Shown piece by piece: positions 33,745 through 41,887 of a DNA stretch of 64,000 nucleotides. Location of the stretch: positions 186,001-250,000 of the forward strand of contig NZ_SHKS01000004.1 in assembly GCF_004217285.1 (NCBI RefSeq). The letters run 5' to 3'. Below the pieces are notes generated by a model. That model was not told where the DNA came from and did no database searches. It was given only the letters and a program-made list of their open reading frames with translations. Within the stretch, counting starts at the first letter, position 1, and every line of letters begins with the position of its first letter. This DNA is from Streptomyces sp. BK239 (GTDB lineage: Bacteria; Actinomycetota; Actinomycetes; Streptomycetales; Streptomycetaceae). Made by a program: the position numbers and the translations under genes.

Positions 33745-34514
33745 CACCGCGCCTCCCGGGAGGCAGGCCGGCGGGGCACGTTCTGCGTGGCGCCGGTGAC
33801 GGAGGAGATGATCTGCTCCTGTGAGACGGTGTTCACGTCGAAGAAGCCGTTGTTGCGGCCGAGTCTGAGCACCGCCGCACGGTCGGCGAGCGCCTTCACG
33901 TCGCCCATGTTGTGACTGATGAGCAGGACGCCCAGGCCGCGGTCGCGGAGCCGGTCCACGAGGTCGAGGACCTCGGTGGTCTGCTCGAATCCCAGCGCAG
34001 CGGTCGGCTCGTCCAGCAGCAGCACCCGCGGTTCGGCCAGCAGCGAGCGGGCGATGGCGACGGTCTGCCGCTGGCCGCTGGAGAGCGAGACGACGGGGCC
34101 GCGCAGGTCGGGCAGCCGCTTGGTGAGCCGTTCCAGCAGCTGCCGGGTGCGGCGCTCCATCTCCACCTCGTCGAGGAACCCGTACCGGCGGATCTCCCGG
34201 CCGAGGAAGAGGTTCCCGACGACGTCGAGGTTCCCGCACAGCGCGAGGTCCTGGTAGACGGTGGCGATGCCGAGGTCGCGGGCGTCGTGCGGGCGGCGGA
34301 TGTGGACCGTCCGGCCCTCCCACTCGATGACGCCCTTCTCCGCGGGGAGGACCCCGGAGATCACCTTGACCAGGGTGGACTTGCCGGCCCCGTTGTCCCC
34401 CAGCAGTGCCACGACCTGACCGGCGTGGATCTCCAGCTCGATGTCGGTGAGGACCTCGACGACGCCGAAGCGCTTGCACACGCCGCGCAGAGCCAGCAGA
34501 GGGGGGTCCGGCAC
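33741..34514 (-). CDS. Sugar-type ABC transporter ATP-binding protein
   Basis: A 257-residue ABC ATPase: Walker A GDNGAGKST, Q-loop TVYQDLAL, signature LSSGQRQTVAIARSL, Walker B RVLLLDEPT and H-loop LLISHN. It is a single-nucleotide-domain protein like XylG-short/FrcA forms, not the double ATPase usual for RbsA/XylG. The start is set at GTG 34514 (PDPPLLALRGV) because AGGAG lies 9 nt before it; an ATG at 34523 directly abuts the ribosome site and is less likely. The order is binding protein, ATPase, permease on one strand with coupled stops. Confidence 0.92.
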   Translation of the reverse strand: MPDPPLLALRGVCKRFGVVEVLTDIELEIHAGQVVALLGDNGAGKSTLVKVISGVLPAEKGVIEWEGRTVHIRRPHDARDLGIATVYQDLALCGNLDVVGNLFLGREIRRYGFLDEVEMERRTRQLLERLTKRLPDLRGPVVSLSSGQRQTVAIARSLLAEPRVLLLDEPTAALGFEQTTEVLDLVDRLRDRGLGVLLISHNMGDVKALADRAAVLRLGRNNGFFDVNTVSQEQIISSVTGATQNVPRRPASREARW

Positions 34515-34596
34515 GGACACCATCTCCTTTCAGGGACGTCCACGCACGAGGCCGCTCCCGCCGCCGCCCCCGCGCGGGGCGCGTCCCGCCCTCGCG

Positions 34597-35703
34597 TCAG
34601 GTCAGTCCCGCCCGTTCGCAGGCGGCCCGCAGATGCGGGACGCAGATCTGCCCGATCGTGTGGACGCCGTCCTTCACCACGGTCTCCTTGATGTTGTCGA
34701 CGGTGACCGGCACGGGGGTGAGCAGCACGGCGGGGACGCTGTGCCCGTCGCTCGTGCGGACCTCGCCCGTGGCCGTCTCGGTGAGGCGCTCGCCGCGCGC
34801 CGCGGCCACCGCCATGGTCCCGCCGGCGGAGGCCTCCGGCTCGAACGACTTCAGGACCGTCATGTACTGGTCGCCGCCCACGATCCGCCGCACCGCCCCG
34901 AGTTCGGCGTCCTGCCCGGTGACCGGGGGCAGCGGGGCCACCTTGTTCGCCTTCAGGGCGGAGACGCTCCCGGCGGCGAGACCGTCGTTGGCCGCGTACA
35001 CCCCGTCGACGGCGTCGGCGCCGAGGCTCGACAGCGCGGCGGCCATGTTCGTGTTCGCGGCCTCGGGCCGCCACTGCGCGGTGTCGTAGGACTTGCCGAT
35101 CCGCACCTTGCCGCGCAGCACGGACAGGGCGCCCTCCTTGAAGGACACCGCGTTGGGGTCGCTGGGGTCGCCGTTCATCATGACTATCTGGCCGCCGGGC
35201 ACCTTGTCGCCCATGGCCCGCAGCAGCGCCTTGCCCTGGAGCCTGCCGACCTCCACACCGTCGAAGGAGACGTAACCGGAGATCGGGCCCTGGGCGAGAC
35301 GGTCGTAGGCGATGACGGGGATACCCGCCCGGTGGGCCTGGGCGACGGTCGCGCCGAGCGAGCGGGCGTCCACCGCGACGAGCACGATGGCGTCCACGCC
35401 CTTGGTGATCATCGAGTCCATCTGTCCCTGCTGGACGGCGACTTCACCCCTGGCGTTGACGTGCTCGATCACGCAGTCGGCGCACAGCTCCTTGATCCGC
35501 TTCTCCAGCAGCGGCCGGTCCTGCGTCTCCCAGCGGGCCGTGGTGTTGTCCGGCAGCAGCACCGCGATCCTCGGGGCGCCGCGACCGCCGGATCCGTCCA
35601 CGGTCTCCGCTCCGCAGGCCGCGAGGGCGACGGCCGCCGACACCGCGGTCACGGTGGCGGCCGCCACCCTGAGGCGGGGGATGCGGTGGATGCGGGCCTT
35701 CAT
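34597..35703 (-). CDS. Sugar ABC transporter substrate-binding lipoprotein (XylF-like)
   Basis: A 368-residue lipoprotein. The signal peptide ends in lipobox LAAC. The mature part is a periplasmic-binding-protein fold of the xylose/ribose type (peripla_BP_4): RIAVLLPDNTTARWETQDRP, VIAYDRLAQGPISGYVSFD, YAANDGLAAGSVSALK and PVTGQDAE. The mature chain also has Cys pairs CADC near residue 75 and QICVPHLRAAC at the C-terminus, which could form disulfides. GGGAGG precedes the ATG by 6 nt. It is the first gene of the transporter operon and about 55 percent alike by eye to the lipoprotein encoded 2.8 kb away on the other strand. Confidence 0.92.
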   Translation of the reverse strand: MKARIHRIPRLRVAAATVTAVSAAVALAACGAETVDGSGGRGAPRIAVLLPDNTTARWETQDRPLLEKRIKELCADCVIEHVNARGEVAVQQGQMDSMITKGVDAIVLVAVDARSLGATVAQAHRAGIPVIAYDRLAQGPISGYVSFDGVEVGRLQGKALLRAMGDKVPGGQIVMMNGDPSDPNAVSFKEGALSVLRGKVRIGKSYDTAQWRPEAANTNMAAALSSLGADAVDGVYAANDGLAAGSVSALKANKVAPLPPVTGQDAELGAVRRIVGGDQYMTVLKSFEPEASAGGTMAVAAARGERLTETATGEVRTSDGHSVPAVLLTPVPVTVDNIKETVVKDGVHTIGQICVPHLRAACERAGLT

Positions 35704-35937
35704 GTGATGCCTCCCTCGTCCGCCCTCGTCCTACCTCGCGTGGCGTGGCCGGAGGGGCGCATGGGACGGGATCGCGCTCACGGGACGGTTTCACAGGAGT
35801 GCCGGGCGGCCGCCGGGCGCTGGCCGTCGGCGGCCATAGGGTGGAAATGTTCGGTTGGTCCGTATATGCGATTCTGGTGTGCGGGTGCCCCGATCTCAAC
35901 CCGGCACCTGCGGCATGGACGGGAGGTCGTAGCGGAC

Positions 35938-38481
35938 ATGCCTCACGACGGCGGCGCCCACGCCGGGGTCTCACAGCTGTGGGCGTCCGAGGCCGGCCCG
36001 GCGGACACCGGCGTCCGGCCCTCGGCGCGGACCGGCCCCGGGGAGTGGGCCCTGAAGTTCGCCGGAGCCACGCTGGCCGCGGTCTACGCGCTCGGCGCCG
36101 GCGCCGGAGAACTCCGGCTGGTCGACACGGCCGGCTCCCCCCTGCCCGGATCCCACCTGCCCGAGCGGCTGTCCCTGGCCGGCCGGTCGCCGGCCGCCCA
36201 GGCCTTCCGCACCGGCCGGCAGCTGTGGCTGAACCCCGAGGCGCTCTCCCTGTGCCCCGAGGGCGGCCCCGTCCCGCCCCGCGCGGGGGCCTCGCTCGGC
36301 GCGCTGCCCCTCGGCGGGGACGGCACCCGACGGGGCTGCCTGGTCGTCGTGGGGACGCCCCCCGAGGTCACGGACGGCTTCGAGCCCGAGCAGCGCCGCT
36401 TCCTGGCGCGGTACGCCGACGCCGTCGCCGACCTGTTCCCCTCCGGCGCCGGCCCGCCGCCCGCGCTGCTCGGGCCGGCCCTGCGCGGCCTCGGCGTCGG
36501 CGCCTTCGCCCTGGTCCCCGACACCGGTCTGGTCGAGGCCGACGACACCCTCCTCGACCTGGTCGGCATCACCCCCGACGGCTTCGACGGCAAGGCCGAC
36601 AGCCTCCTCGCGCACGCCCTGCCCGAGGACATGCACGCGCTGATGTCGGTCCTCGAACCGTCCGCCCAGACCTCCGGCCGGCGCGAACTGGAGTTCCGGG
36701 TCCGCTGCCCCACCGGGGAGACGCGCTGGCTGAGCATGAGCTGCCGGGTCGAACCCGCCGCCGGGGACCGGCTGGAGCGGGTGCTCGGCGTGGTCACCGC
36801 CACCCCGGTGCTGCCCCGCGGCACCGACGACGTCGCCCGCATCCAGTGGCTGACCGCCGCCCTCGACGAGGCCGTCACCGTCAGCGACGTCGGACAGGTC
36901 GTCGTCGCCGCCCTGCGCGAGCCGCTGGGCGCCGACCACGTGGCGCTCGCCGCCCTCCAGGACGACCGCCTCATGATCGCCCTGCTCGACCCGCCGCAGC
37001 CCGCCGCCTGGCCCGAGGCGTGGCGGGCCGAGTGGCGCAGCGAATGGCCCGACGCGCCCGTCCGCGCCCTGCCCACCCTGCGTTCCGCCCTCGCCGACGG
37101 CCGCATGGACCTGTGGCCGGCCGGCGCCGCTCTGGAACCCGGCCTCGCCGAGGTCGGCGCCGGCGGACTGGCCGTCCTGCCGCTGCCCGCCAAGGGCCGC
37201 GTCGCCGGTGTCTGCATCGTCGGCTGGGACCAGCCGCACGAGTTCGTGCCCGAGGAGCGCTCCCTGCTCACCGCCACCGCCGCCCTCGTCGGCCAGGCCC
37301 TCAAACGCGCCCACGCCCACGACGCCGAGCAGGAACTCGCGACGATGCTCCAGCGCAGCCTGCTGCCCCGGCGGCTGCCCGAACTGCCCGGCGGGGCCGC
37401 AGTCGCCCGCTATCTGCCCGCCCGGAGCGGCCTCCAGGTCGGCGGCGACTGGTACGACGTCATCGCCCTGTCCGAGGACCGGGTGGCGCTGGTCATCGGC
37501 GACGTGCAGGGCCACAGCGCCGGCGCCGCCACGATCATGGGCCAGATGCGCACCGCCGTCCGCGCGTACGCCATGGAGGGCCACCCGCCCGACGTGGTCG
37601 TCTCCCACGCCAACCGCCTCCTCGTCGGCATGGAGACCGACCTCTTCGCGACCTGCTGCTACGTCGAACTCGACATGGAGGAGGGCACCACCCTGGTCGT
37701 GCGGGCCGGGCACCTCTCCCCGCTGGTGCGCCGCCCCGACGGCACGGCCGAGGAGGTGGAGGTGGAGGGCGGCCCCCCGCTGGGCGTGGTCGCCGAGGCC
37801 GATTTCCCCATGACCGCCGTCGAACTGGCCCCCGGCACCGTCCTCGCCCTGATCACCGACGGCCTCGTCGAGGCCGCCGACCTCCCCCTGGACGAGGGCA
37901 TGCGGCGCACCCGCGCCGCGCTCGCCGCCGCCGATCCCGCCGACCTCGGGCGCACGGCCGACGACCTGCTCGGCGACATCGGCCGGCGCGAGGACGACGT
38001 GGCGCTGCTCCTGCTGCGCTACGACGGCATGAAGACCCGGCCGATCCGGTCCGGCTGGATGGTCTGGCGCCTCCCCGACGCCGTCATGCACGCCCGCCGC
38101 TTCACCGCCCGCACCCTGCGCCGCTGGAAGGTCGGGGAGGCGGCCGACGCCGTCCTCCTCGTCGTCTCCGAACTCGTCACCAACGCCCTGGTGCACACCC
38201 AGGGTTCGGTCCGGCTGGACCTGATGCTGCGCGGGGACCGGCTGCGCGTCTCGGTGAGCGACTCCTCCCCGCGCGCCCCCGCCAAACCGGTGATCGTCGA
38301 CTGGGAGTCCACCGGCGGCCGGGGTCTGCTGCTGGTCGAGGCGATGTCGGAGTCCTTCGGGTCGGTGCCGGTGGCAGGCGGCAAACAGGTCTACTGCGAG
38401 ATCTCCGTGCCGCCGTCGCCGGAAGGCGAGCCCGCCCGGACCGGCCCCGGAACCCGCCCGCACCCGGGAGGCCCGCCATGA
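35938..38481 (+). CDS. SpoIIE-type PP2C phosphatase with GAF-PAS-GAF sensors and HATPase
   Basis: An 847-residue regulator. Order: N-terminal GAF-like domain (about 30-165), PAS (about 180-290: GLVEADDTLLDLVGITPDGF), second GAF (about 305-455), PP2C (about 465-690: MLQRSLLPRRLP, GGDWYDVIAL, VIGDVQGHSAGAATIMGQMRTAV, ALITDGLVEA) and RsbW-like HATPase (about 705-830: VVSELVTNALVHTQGS, STGGRGLLLVEAM). It should dephosphorylate an anti-anti-sigma factor in answer to a signal. The start ATG has GGGAGG 11 nt upstream. Its stop overlaps the ATG of a binding-protein-like lipoprotein, a very tight and unusual pairing that suggests the lipoprotein supplies the signal (inference). Confidence 0.9.
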   Translation: MPHDGGAHAGVSQLWASEAGPADTGVRPSARTGPGEWALKFAGATLAAVYALGAGAGELRLVDTAGSPLPGSHLPERLSLAGRSPAAQAFRTGRQLWLNPEALSLCPEGGPVPPRAGASLGALPLGGDGTRRGCLVVVGTPPEVTDGFEPEQRRFLARYADAVADLFPSGAGPPPALLGPALRGLGVGAFALVPDTGLVEADDTLLDLVGITPDGFDGKADSLLAHALPEDMHALMSVLEPSAQTSGRRELEFRVRCPTGETRWLSMSCRVEPAAGDRLERVLGVVTATPVLPRGTDDVARIQWLTAALDEAVTVSDVGQVVVAALREPLGADHVALAALQDDRLMIALLDPPQPAAWPEAWRAEWRSEWPDAPVRALPTLRSALADGRMDLWPAGAALEPGLAEVGAGGLAVLPLPAKGRVAGVCIVGWDQPHEFVPEERSLLTATAALVGQALKRAHAHDAEQELATMLQRSLLPRRLPELPGGAAVARYLPARSGLQVGGDWYDVIALSEDRVALVIGDVQGHSAGAATIMGQMRTAVRAYAMEGHPPDVVVSHANRLLVGMETDLFATCCYVELDMEEGTTLVVRAGHLSPLVRRPDGTAEEVEVEGGPPLGVVAEADFPMTAVELAPGTVLALITDGLVEAADLPLDEGMRRTRAALAAADPADLGRTADDLLGDIGRREDDVALLLLRYDGMKTRPIRSGWMVWRLPDAVMHARRFTARTLRRWKVGEAADAVLLVVSELVTNALVHTQGSVRLDLMLRGDRLRVSVSDSSPRAPAKPVIVDWESTGGRGLLLVEAMSESFGSVPVAGGKQVYCEISVPPSPEGEPARTGPGTRPHPGGPP

Positions 38482-39584
38482 GAGCCCGCGCCCGGCACCT
38501 CGTCGCGGCGCTCGCCGCCGCGCTGATGACCCTGTCCCTGGCCTCGTGCGGGGGAGAGGAGGAATCAAGCGCGGACGGCTTCGCCGTGGGCCTGCTCCTC
38601 CCCAACCGGGTGACGCCCCGCTGGGAGAACCAGGACAAACCGCTGATCGAGAAACGGGTGAAGGAGCTGTGCCCCCGCTGCACCATGGAGCACGCCAACG
38701 CCGAGGGTGACGTCACACGGCAGCGGCAGCAGATGCTCTCCATGATCACCAAGGGGGTCAGGGTCCTCATCCTCGACGCCGCCGACACCAGGGCGCTGCG
38801 CTCCTCGATCCAGGAGGCCCGCAAGGCGGGCGTCCCCGTCCTCGCCTACGACCGGCTCGCCGAGGGCCCGATCTCCGGCTTCGTCAGCTTCGACGGGGCG
38901 CGGATCGGCCGGCTCCAGGGCGAGGCGCTGCTGGGCGCGGTCGACGCGAAGCGCCCCACGGGCTCCGCCGGCCCCGCCGACAAGGCGAGCGTCGTCATGA
39001 TGAACGGCGACCCCACCAGCGCCAACGCCGCCTGGTTCCGCAAGGGGGCGCTGTCCGTCCTCACCGGCCGGGTGCGCATCGCCCGGTCGTACGACACCGA
39101 GGGCTGGACCGCGCAGAACGCCCACGCCGACATGACGGCGGCCCTCGCGGCCCTAGGCGCCGCCCGGATCGACGGCGTCCTCGCCGCCAACGACGCCCTC
39201 GCGTCCGGTGTCATCTCCGCGCTCAAGAGCGCCGGCGTCGCCGAACTGCCGCCCGTCACCGGCCAGGACGCCGACCTGGACGCCGTACAGCGCATCGTCA
39301 GGGGCGAGCAGTACATGACGGTCTACAAGCCCTTCAAGAAGGAGGCCGACGCGGCCGCCGCCATGGCCGTCGCCCTCGGTCGCGGCCGGGACCTGAGCAA
39401 GGTCGCCACGACGACCATCGACAGCCCCACCGACCAGGACATCCCCGCCGTGCTGCTCAACGCCACCCCGGTGACCGCGCGCACCGTCAAGCGTGCCCTC
39501 GTCGACTCCGGCGCCTACACCCTCGCCCAGATCTGCACGCGGCAGCTGCGGGCCGCCTGCGACCGGGCGGGGCTCCTCGACTGA
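38478..39584 (+). CDS. Sugar-binding-type lipoprotein paired with a PP2C phosphatase
   Basis: A 368-residue lipoprotein with signal peptide and lipobox LASC. The mature part has the same fold and motifs as the transporter's binding protein (AVGLLLPNRVTPRWENQDKP, VLAYDRLAEGPISGFVSFD, LAANDALASGVISALK, PVTGQDAD) and the same Cys positions (CPRC; QICTRQLRAAC). No permease or ATPase is in its operon. Its ATG overlaps the phosphatase stop (ATGA). It may share the divergent transporter's permease or act purely as an extracellular sensor for the phosphatase. Both readings are inference; the paralogy is plain in the sequence. Confidence 0.9.
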   Translation: MRARARHLVAALAAALMTLSLASCGGEEESSADGFAVGLLLPNRVTPRWENQDKPLIEKRVKELCPRCTMEHANAEGDVTRQRQQMLSMITKGVRVLILDAADTRALRSSIQEARKAGVPVLAYDRLAEGPISGFVSFDGARIGRLQGEALLGAVDAKRPTGSAGPADKASVVMMNGDPTSANAAWFRKGALSVLTGRVRIARSYDTEGWTAQNAHADMTAALAALGAARIDGVLAANDALASGVISALKSAGVAELPPVTGQDADLDAVQRIVRGEQYMTVYKPFKKEADAAAAMAVALGRGRDLSKVATTTIDSPTDQDIPAVLLNATPVTARTVKRALVDSGAYTLAQICTRQLRAACDRAGLLD

Positions 39585-39585
39585 G

Positions 39586-39607
39586 GCCTCCGCACGCCCG
39601 GGGAGGC
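39586..39607. terminator. Short hairpin between convergent genes
   Basis: GCCTCC and GGAGGC (6 bp) flank a 10-nt loop, just after the lipoprotein stop and before the end of the convergent phosphatase gene. It could serve both directions; it is modest in length and has no U-tract. Confidence 0.4.
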
Positions 39608-39613
39608 GGGCGC

Positions 39614-41659
39614 TCAGATCCGGGTGCGGACCAGCAGCAGCGCCACGTCGTCGTCGGGCTCCGGGCGCAGCGCGTCCAGCAGGGCGTCGCTCGTGCGCTC
39701 CAGGCTCGGAGCGGGGCTGCGCAGGAGGCGGGTCAGCGTGTCGAGGCCGGCGTCGATCGGCTCGGCCCGGTTCTCCACCAGCCCGTCGGTGTAAAGGGCC
39801 AGCAGCGAACCCGGCGGCAGTTCGAGCTCCACGGTGCCGAAGTCCACCCCGCCCACCCCCAGCGGCACGCCGCCCGGCACATCGACGAGCCGTGCCTCGC
39901 CCCCCGCCGAGGCCAGCACCGGCGGCAGATGACCGGCGCTCGACAGCGCGCAACTGCCCACCCGCAGATCGCACACCCCGTACACACAGGTGGCGATGGC
40001 GTCGCCGAGCGAGCCGGCGATGTCGTCGAGGTGCCGCAGCAGCTCGGCCGGCGGCAGGTCCAGCCGGGCCAGCGCCCGGGTGGCCGTGCTCAACTGCCCC
40101 ATGATCGCGGCGGCTTGGACACCCTTGCCCATGACGTCCCCCACCACGAGCCCGGTCCGTCCGGGCCCCAGCGGCAGCACGTCGTACCAGTCGCCGCCGA
40201 CCTCGCTCAGCGCCGGCCGGTAGCGGGCGGAGATGTCCAGGCCCTCCCGCCGGGCCGGCGCGGACGGCAGCAGACTGCGTTGCAGGGTCAGGGCGGTGGC
40301 GCGCTCACGGCCGTAGAGGCGGGCGTTGTCGATGGAGATCGCGGCCCGGGCGGCGATCTCCGCGGCGAGGACACGGTCCTGCTCGTCGAAGGGCGACTCG
40401 TTGACCGTGCGGTACAGGCTGAGCGTGCCGAGCACCTTGCCCCGCGCCAGCAGCGGCAGCGCCATGTACGAGTGCACGCCCGCCTCGTGCAGCGCCTGCG
40501 CGGCGCGCGCGTCCCGGGCGATGCGCCGCATGGTCCGCCCGTCCACGCGCTCGACGAGCACCGGACGGGCCTCGCGGACGCACTGGGTGATGATCCGCGA
40601 GGGGCCGTAGGTGGCCAGCTCGCCGACCGGGTCGGCGGCGTGGATGGCGTCGGTGGCGTAGCCGGCCGCCACCGCCAGCGCCCGGAACTCCGCGGGGGCG
40701 TCGCCGCTGACGGGCGTGATCGTCTCGTGCGCGACGACCGACTCCAGGATGTCGACGGCGGCCAGGTCGGCCACATGCGGCACGGCCACCCCGGCGAGCT
40801 CCCGCGCGGTCTGCTGGAGGTCCAGCGTGGTGCCGATCCGCACCCCGGCGTCCGCGAGCACCGACAGCCGCTGCCGCGCCTGGGCGATCTCGGTGGCCGC
40901 CTGCTGGCGTTCGGTGACGTCCAGGACGGCCATCGCGAGACCGAGGACCCGGCCGTTGGTGTCCTCGATGCGGTGGTACGACTCCGAGTACGCGCGCTCC
41001 CGGGCGTCCCCCGCCGTCCGCCCGACCGTCTGCTGGTCCAGCAGGGGCCTGCCGGTCGCCAGGACGTGCCGCATCCGGTTCTCTATGGCCTCGACGTCCA
41101 GGTCGGGCAGCACCTCGCCCACCCGGCGGCCCACCACGGCCGACTCCGGCAGGCCGTTGATGCGCTCCAGCGCCGGGTTGACGCCCACCCAGCGCAGGTC
41201 GTTGTCGAAGACGGCGATGCCCAGGGGGGTCTGGTTGACGAGGCTGTGGGAGAGGGCCAGGTCCCGCTCCACCAGCCGCACGGTCCGCGCGTCCGTCGCC
41301 AGCCCGAGCAGATGGGGCTGCCCCTCGGCGTCCAGCAGACGCATCGTGCGGAACTCCACGGCGCGTTCGGTGCCGTCCCGGTGCCGCAGCGGGAACACGC
41401 CCGCCCACCGGGCGCCGGAGCGGACCTGGGCGAACAGCTCCCGGACCTTCTGGCGGTTCTCCGGAGCGACCAGCAGCAGGTCACCGCGCTGCCCGAGCGC
41501 CTCCTCGGCCGGGTAGCCGAGCAGCTGCTCGATCTCGGGGCTCCACAGCGCGATGTTCCCCACCGCGTCCAGGACCACCGCGGCGACCTTGAGGAGGTCC
41601 AGCAGCCCGCTGGGCGCCGCCGTGATCTCGTCACCGCCCTCGGTCACATCCCCGTACAT
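39614..41659 (-). CDS. SpoIIE-type PP2C phosphatase with two PAS and a GAF domain
   Basis: A 681-residue phosphatase. PAS 1 (about 20-125: VVLDAVGNIALWSPEIEQLLGY), PAS 2 (about 135-255: GIAVFDNDLRWVGVNPALERINGLP), GAF (about 275-445), then PP2C (about 455-680: LTLQRSLLPSAP, GGDWYDVLPL, VVGDVMGKGVQAAAIMGQL, ALYTDGLVENR, DDDVALLLVRT). Unlike its neighbours it ends with the PP2C domain and has no HATPase. ATG 41659 is chosen because GGAGGGAG is 8 nt upstream; the GTG at 41680 would include that site. It is divergent from the next phosphatase across 228 bp. Confidence 0.9.
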   Translation of the reverse strand: MYGDVTEGGDEITAAPSGLLDLLKVAAVVLDAVGNIALWSPEIEQLLGYPAEEALGQRGDLLLVAPENRQKVRELFAQVRSGARWAGVFPLRHRDGTERAVEFRTMRLLDAEGQPHLLGLATDARTVRLVERDLALSHSLVNQTPLGIAVFDNDLRWVGVNPALERINGLPESAVVGRRVGEVLPDLDVEAIENRMRHVLATGRPLLDQQTVGRTAGDARERAYSESYHRIEDTNGRVLGLAMAVLDVTERQQAATEIAQARQRLSVLADAGVRIGTTLDLQQTARELAGVAVPHVADLAAVDILESVVAHETITPVSGDAPAEFRALAVAAGYATDAIHAADPVGELATYGPSRIITQCVREARPVLVERVDGRTMRRIARDARAAQALHEAGVHSYMALPLLARGKVLGTLSLYRTVNESPFDEQDRVLAAEIAARAAISIDNARLYGRERATALTLQRSLLPSAPARREGLDISARYRPALSEVGGDWYDVLPLGPGRTGLVVGDVMGKGVQAAAIMGQLSTATRALARLDLPPAELLRHLDDIAGSLGDAIATCVYGVCDLRVGSCALSSAGHLPPVLASAGGEARLVDVPGGVPLGVGGVDFGTVELELPPGSLLALYTDGLVENRAEPIDAGLDTLTRLLRSPAPSLERTSDALLDALRPEPDDDVALLLVRTRI

Positions 41660-41887
41660 ACGAGCCGCTCCCTCCGGCACGCCGGCGCGGCGAGGGGTAC
41701 CGCCGAGATCCGTGCAGTCAGCTATCCGATTGAGTCACAGTACGCACGCCGGGGCAACACGTTCACGCGCCCGGCCGCTGGACGGGTCGGCCCGCGCCCC
41801 CCGTCGTAAGCTGGAGCAGTCCGATGAACGCGATGCCCCGGCAGCCGTCCACGCCGGCGCGAAGCCGCGGCCCGGACGGGTGACCCG

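Noticed and set aside
35745..39584. Long Arg/Pro-rich open frame over the phosphatase gene, continuous with the second lipoprotein
   Set aside because: Only the part from 38478 onward is real; the upstream part is an out-of-frame shadow of the phosphatase gene.
41681..41700. GGGGTAC resembling a SigB-type -10 before the divergent phosphatases
   Set aside because: No GTTT-like -35 at 14-16 bp upstream, so not supported as a stress-sigma promoter.
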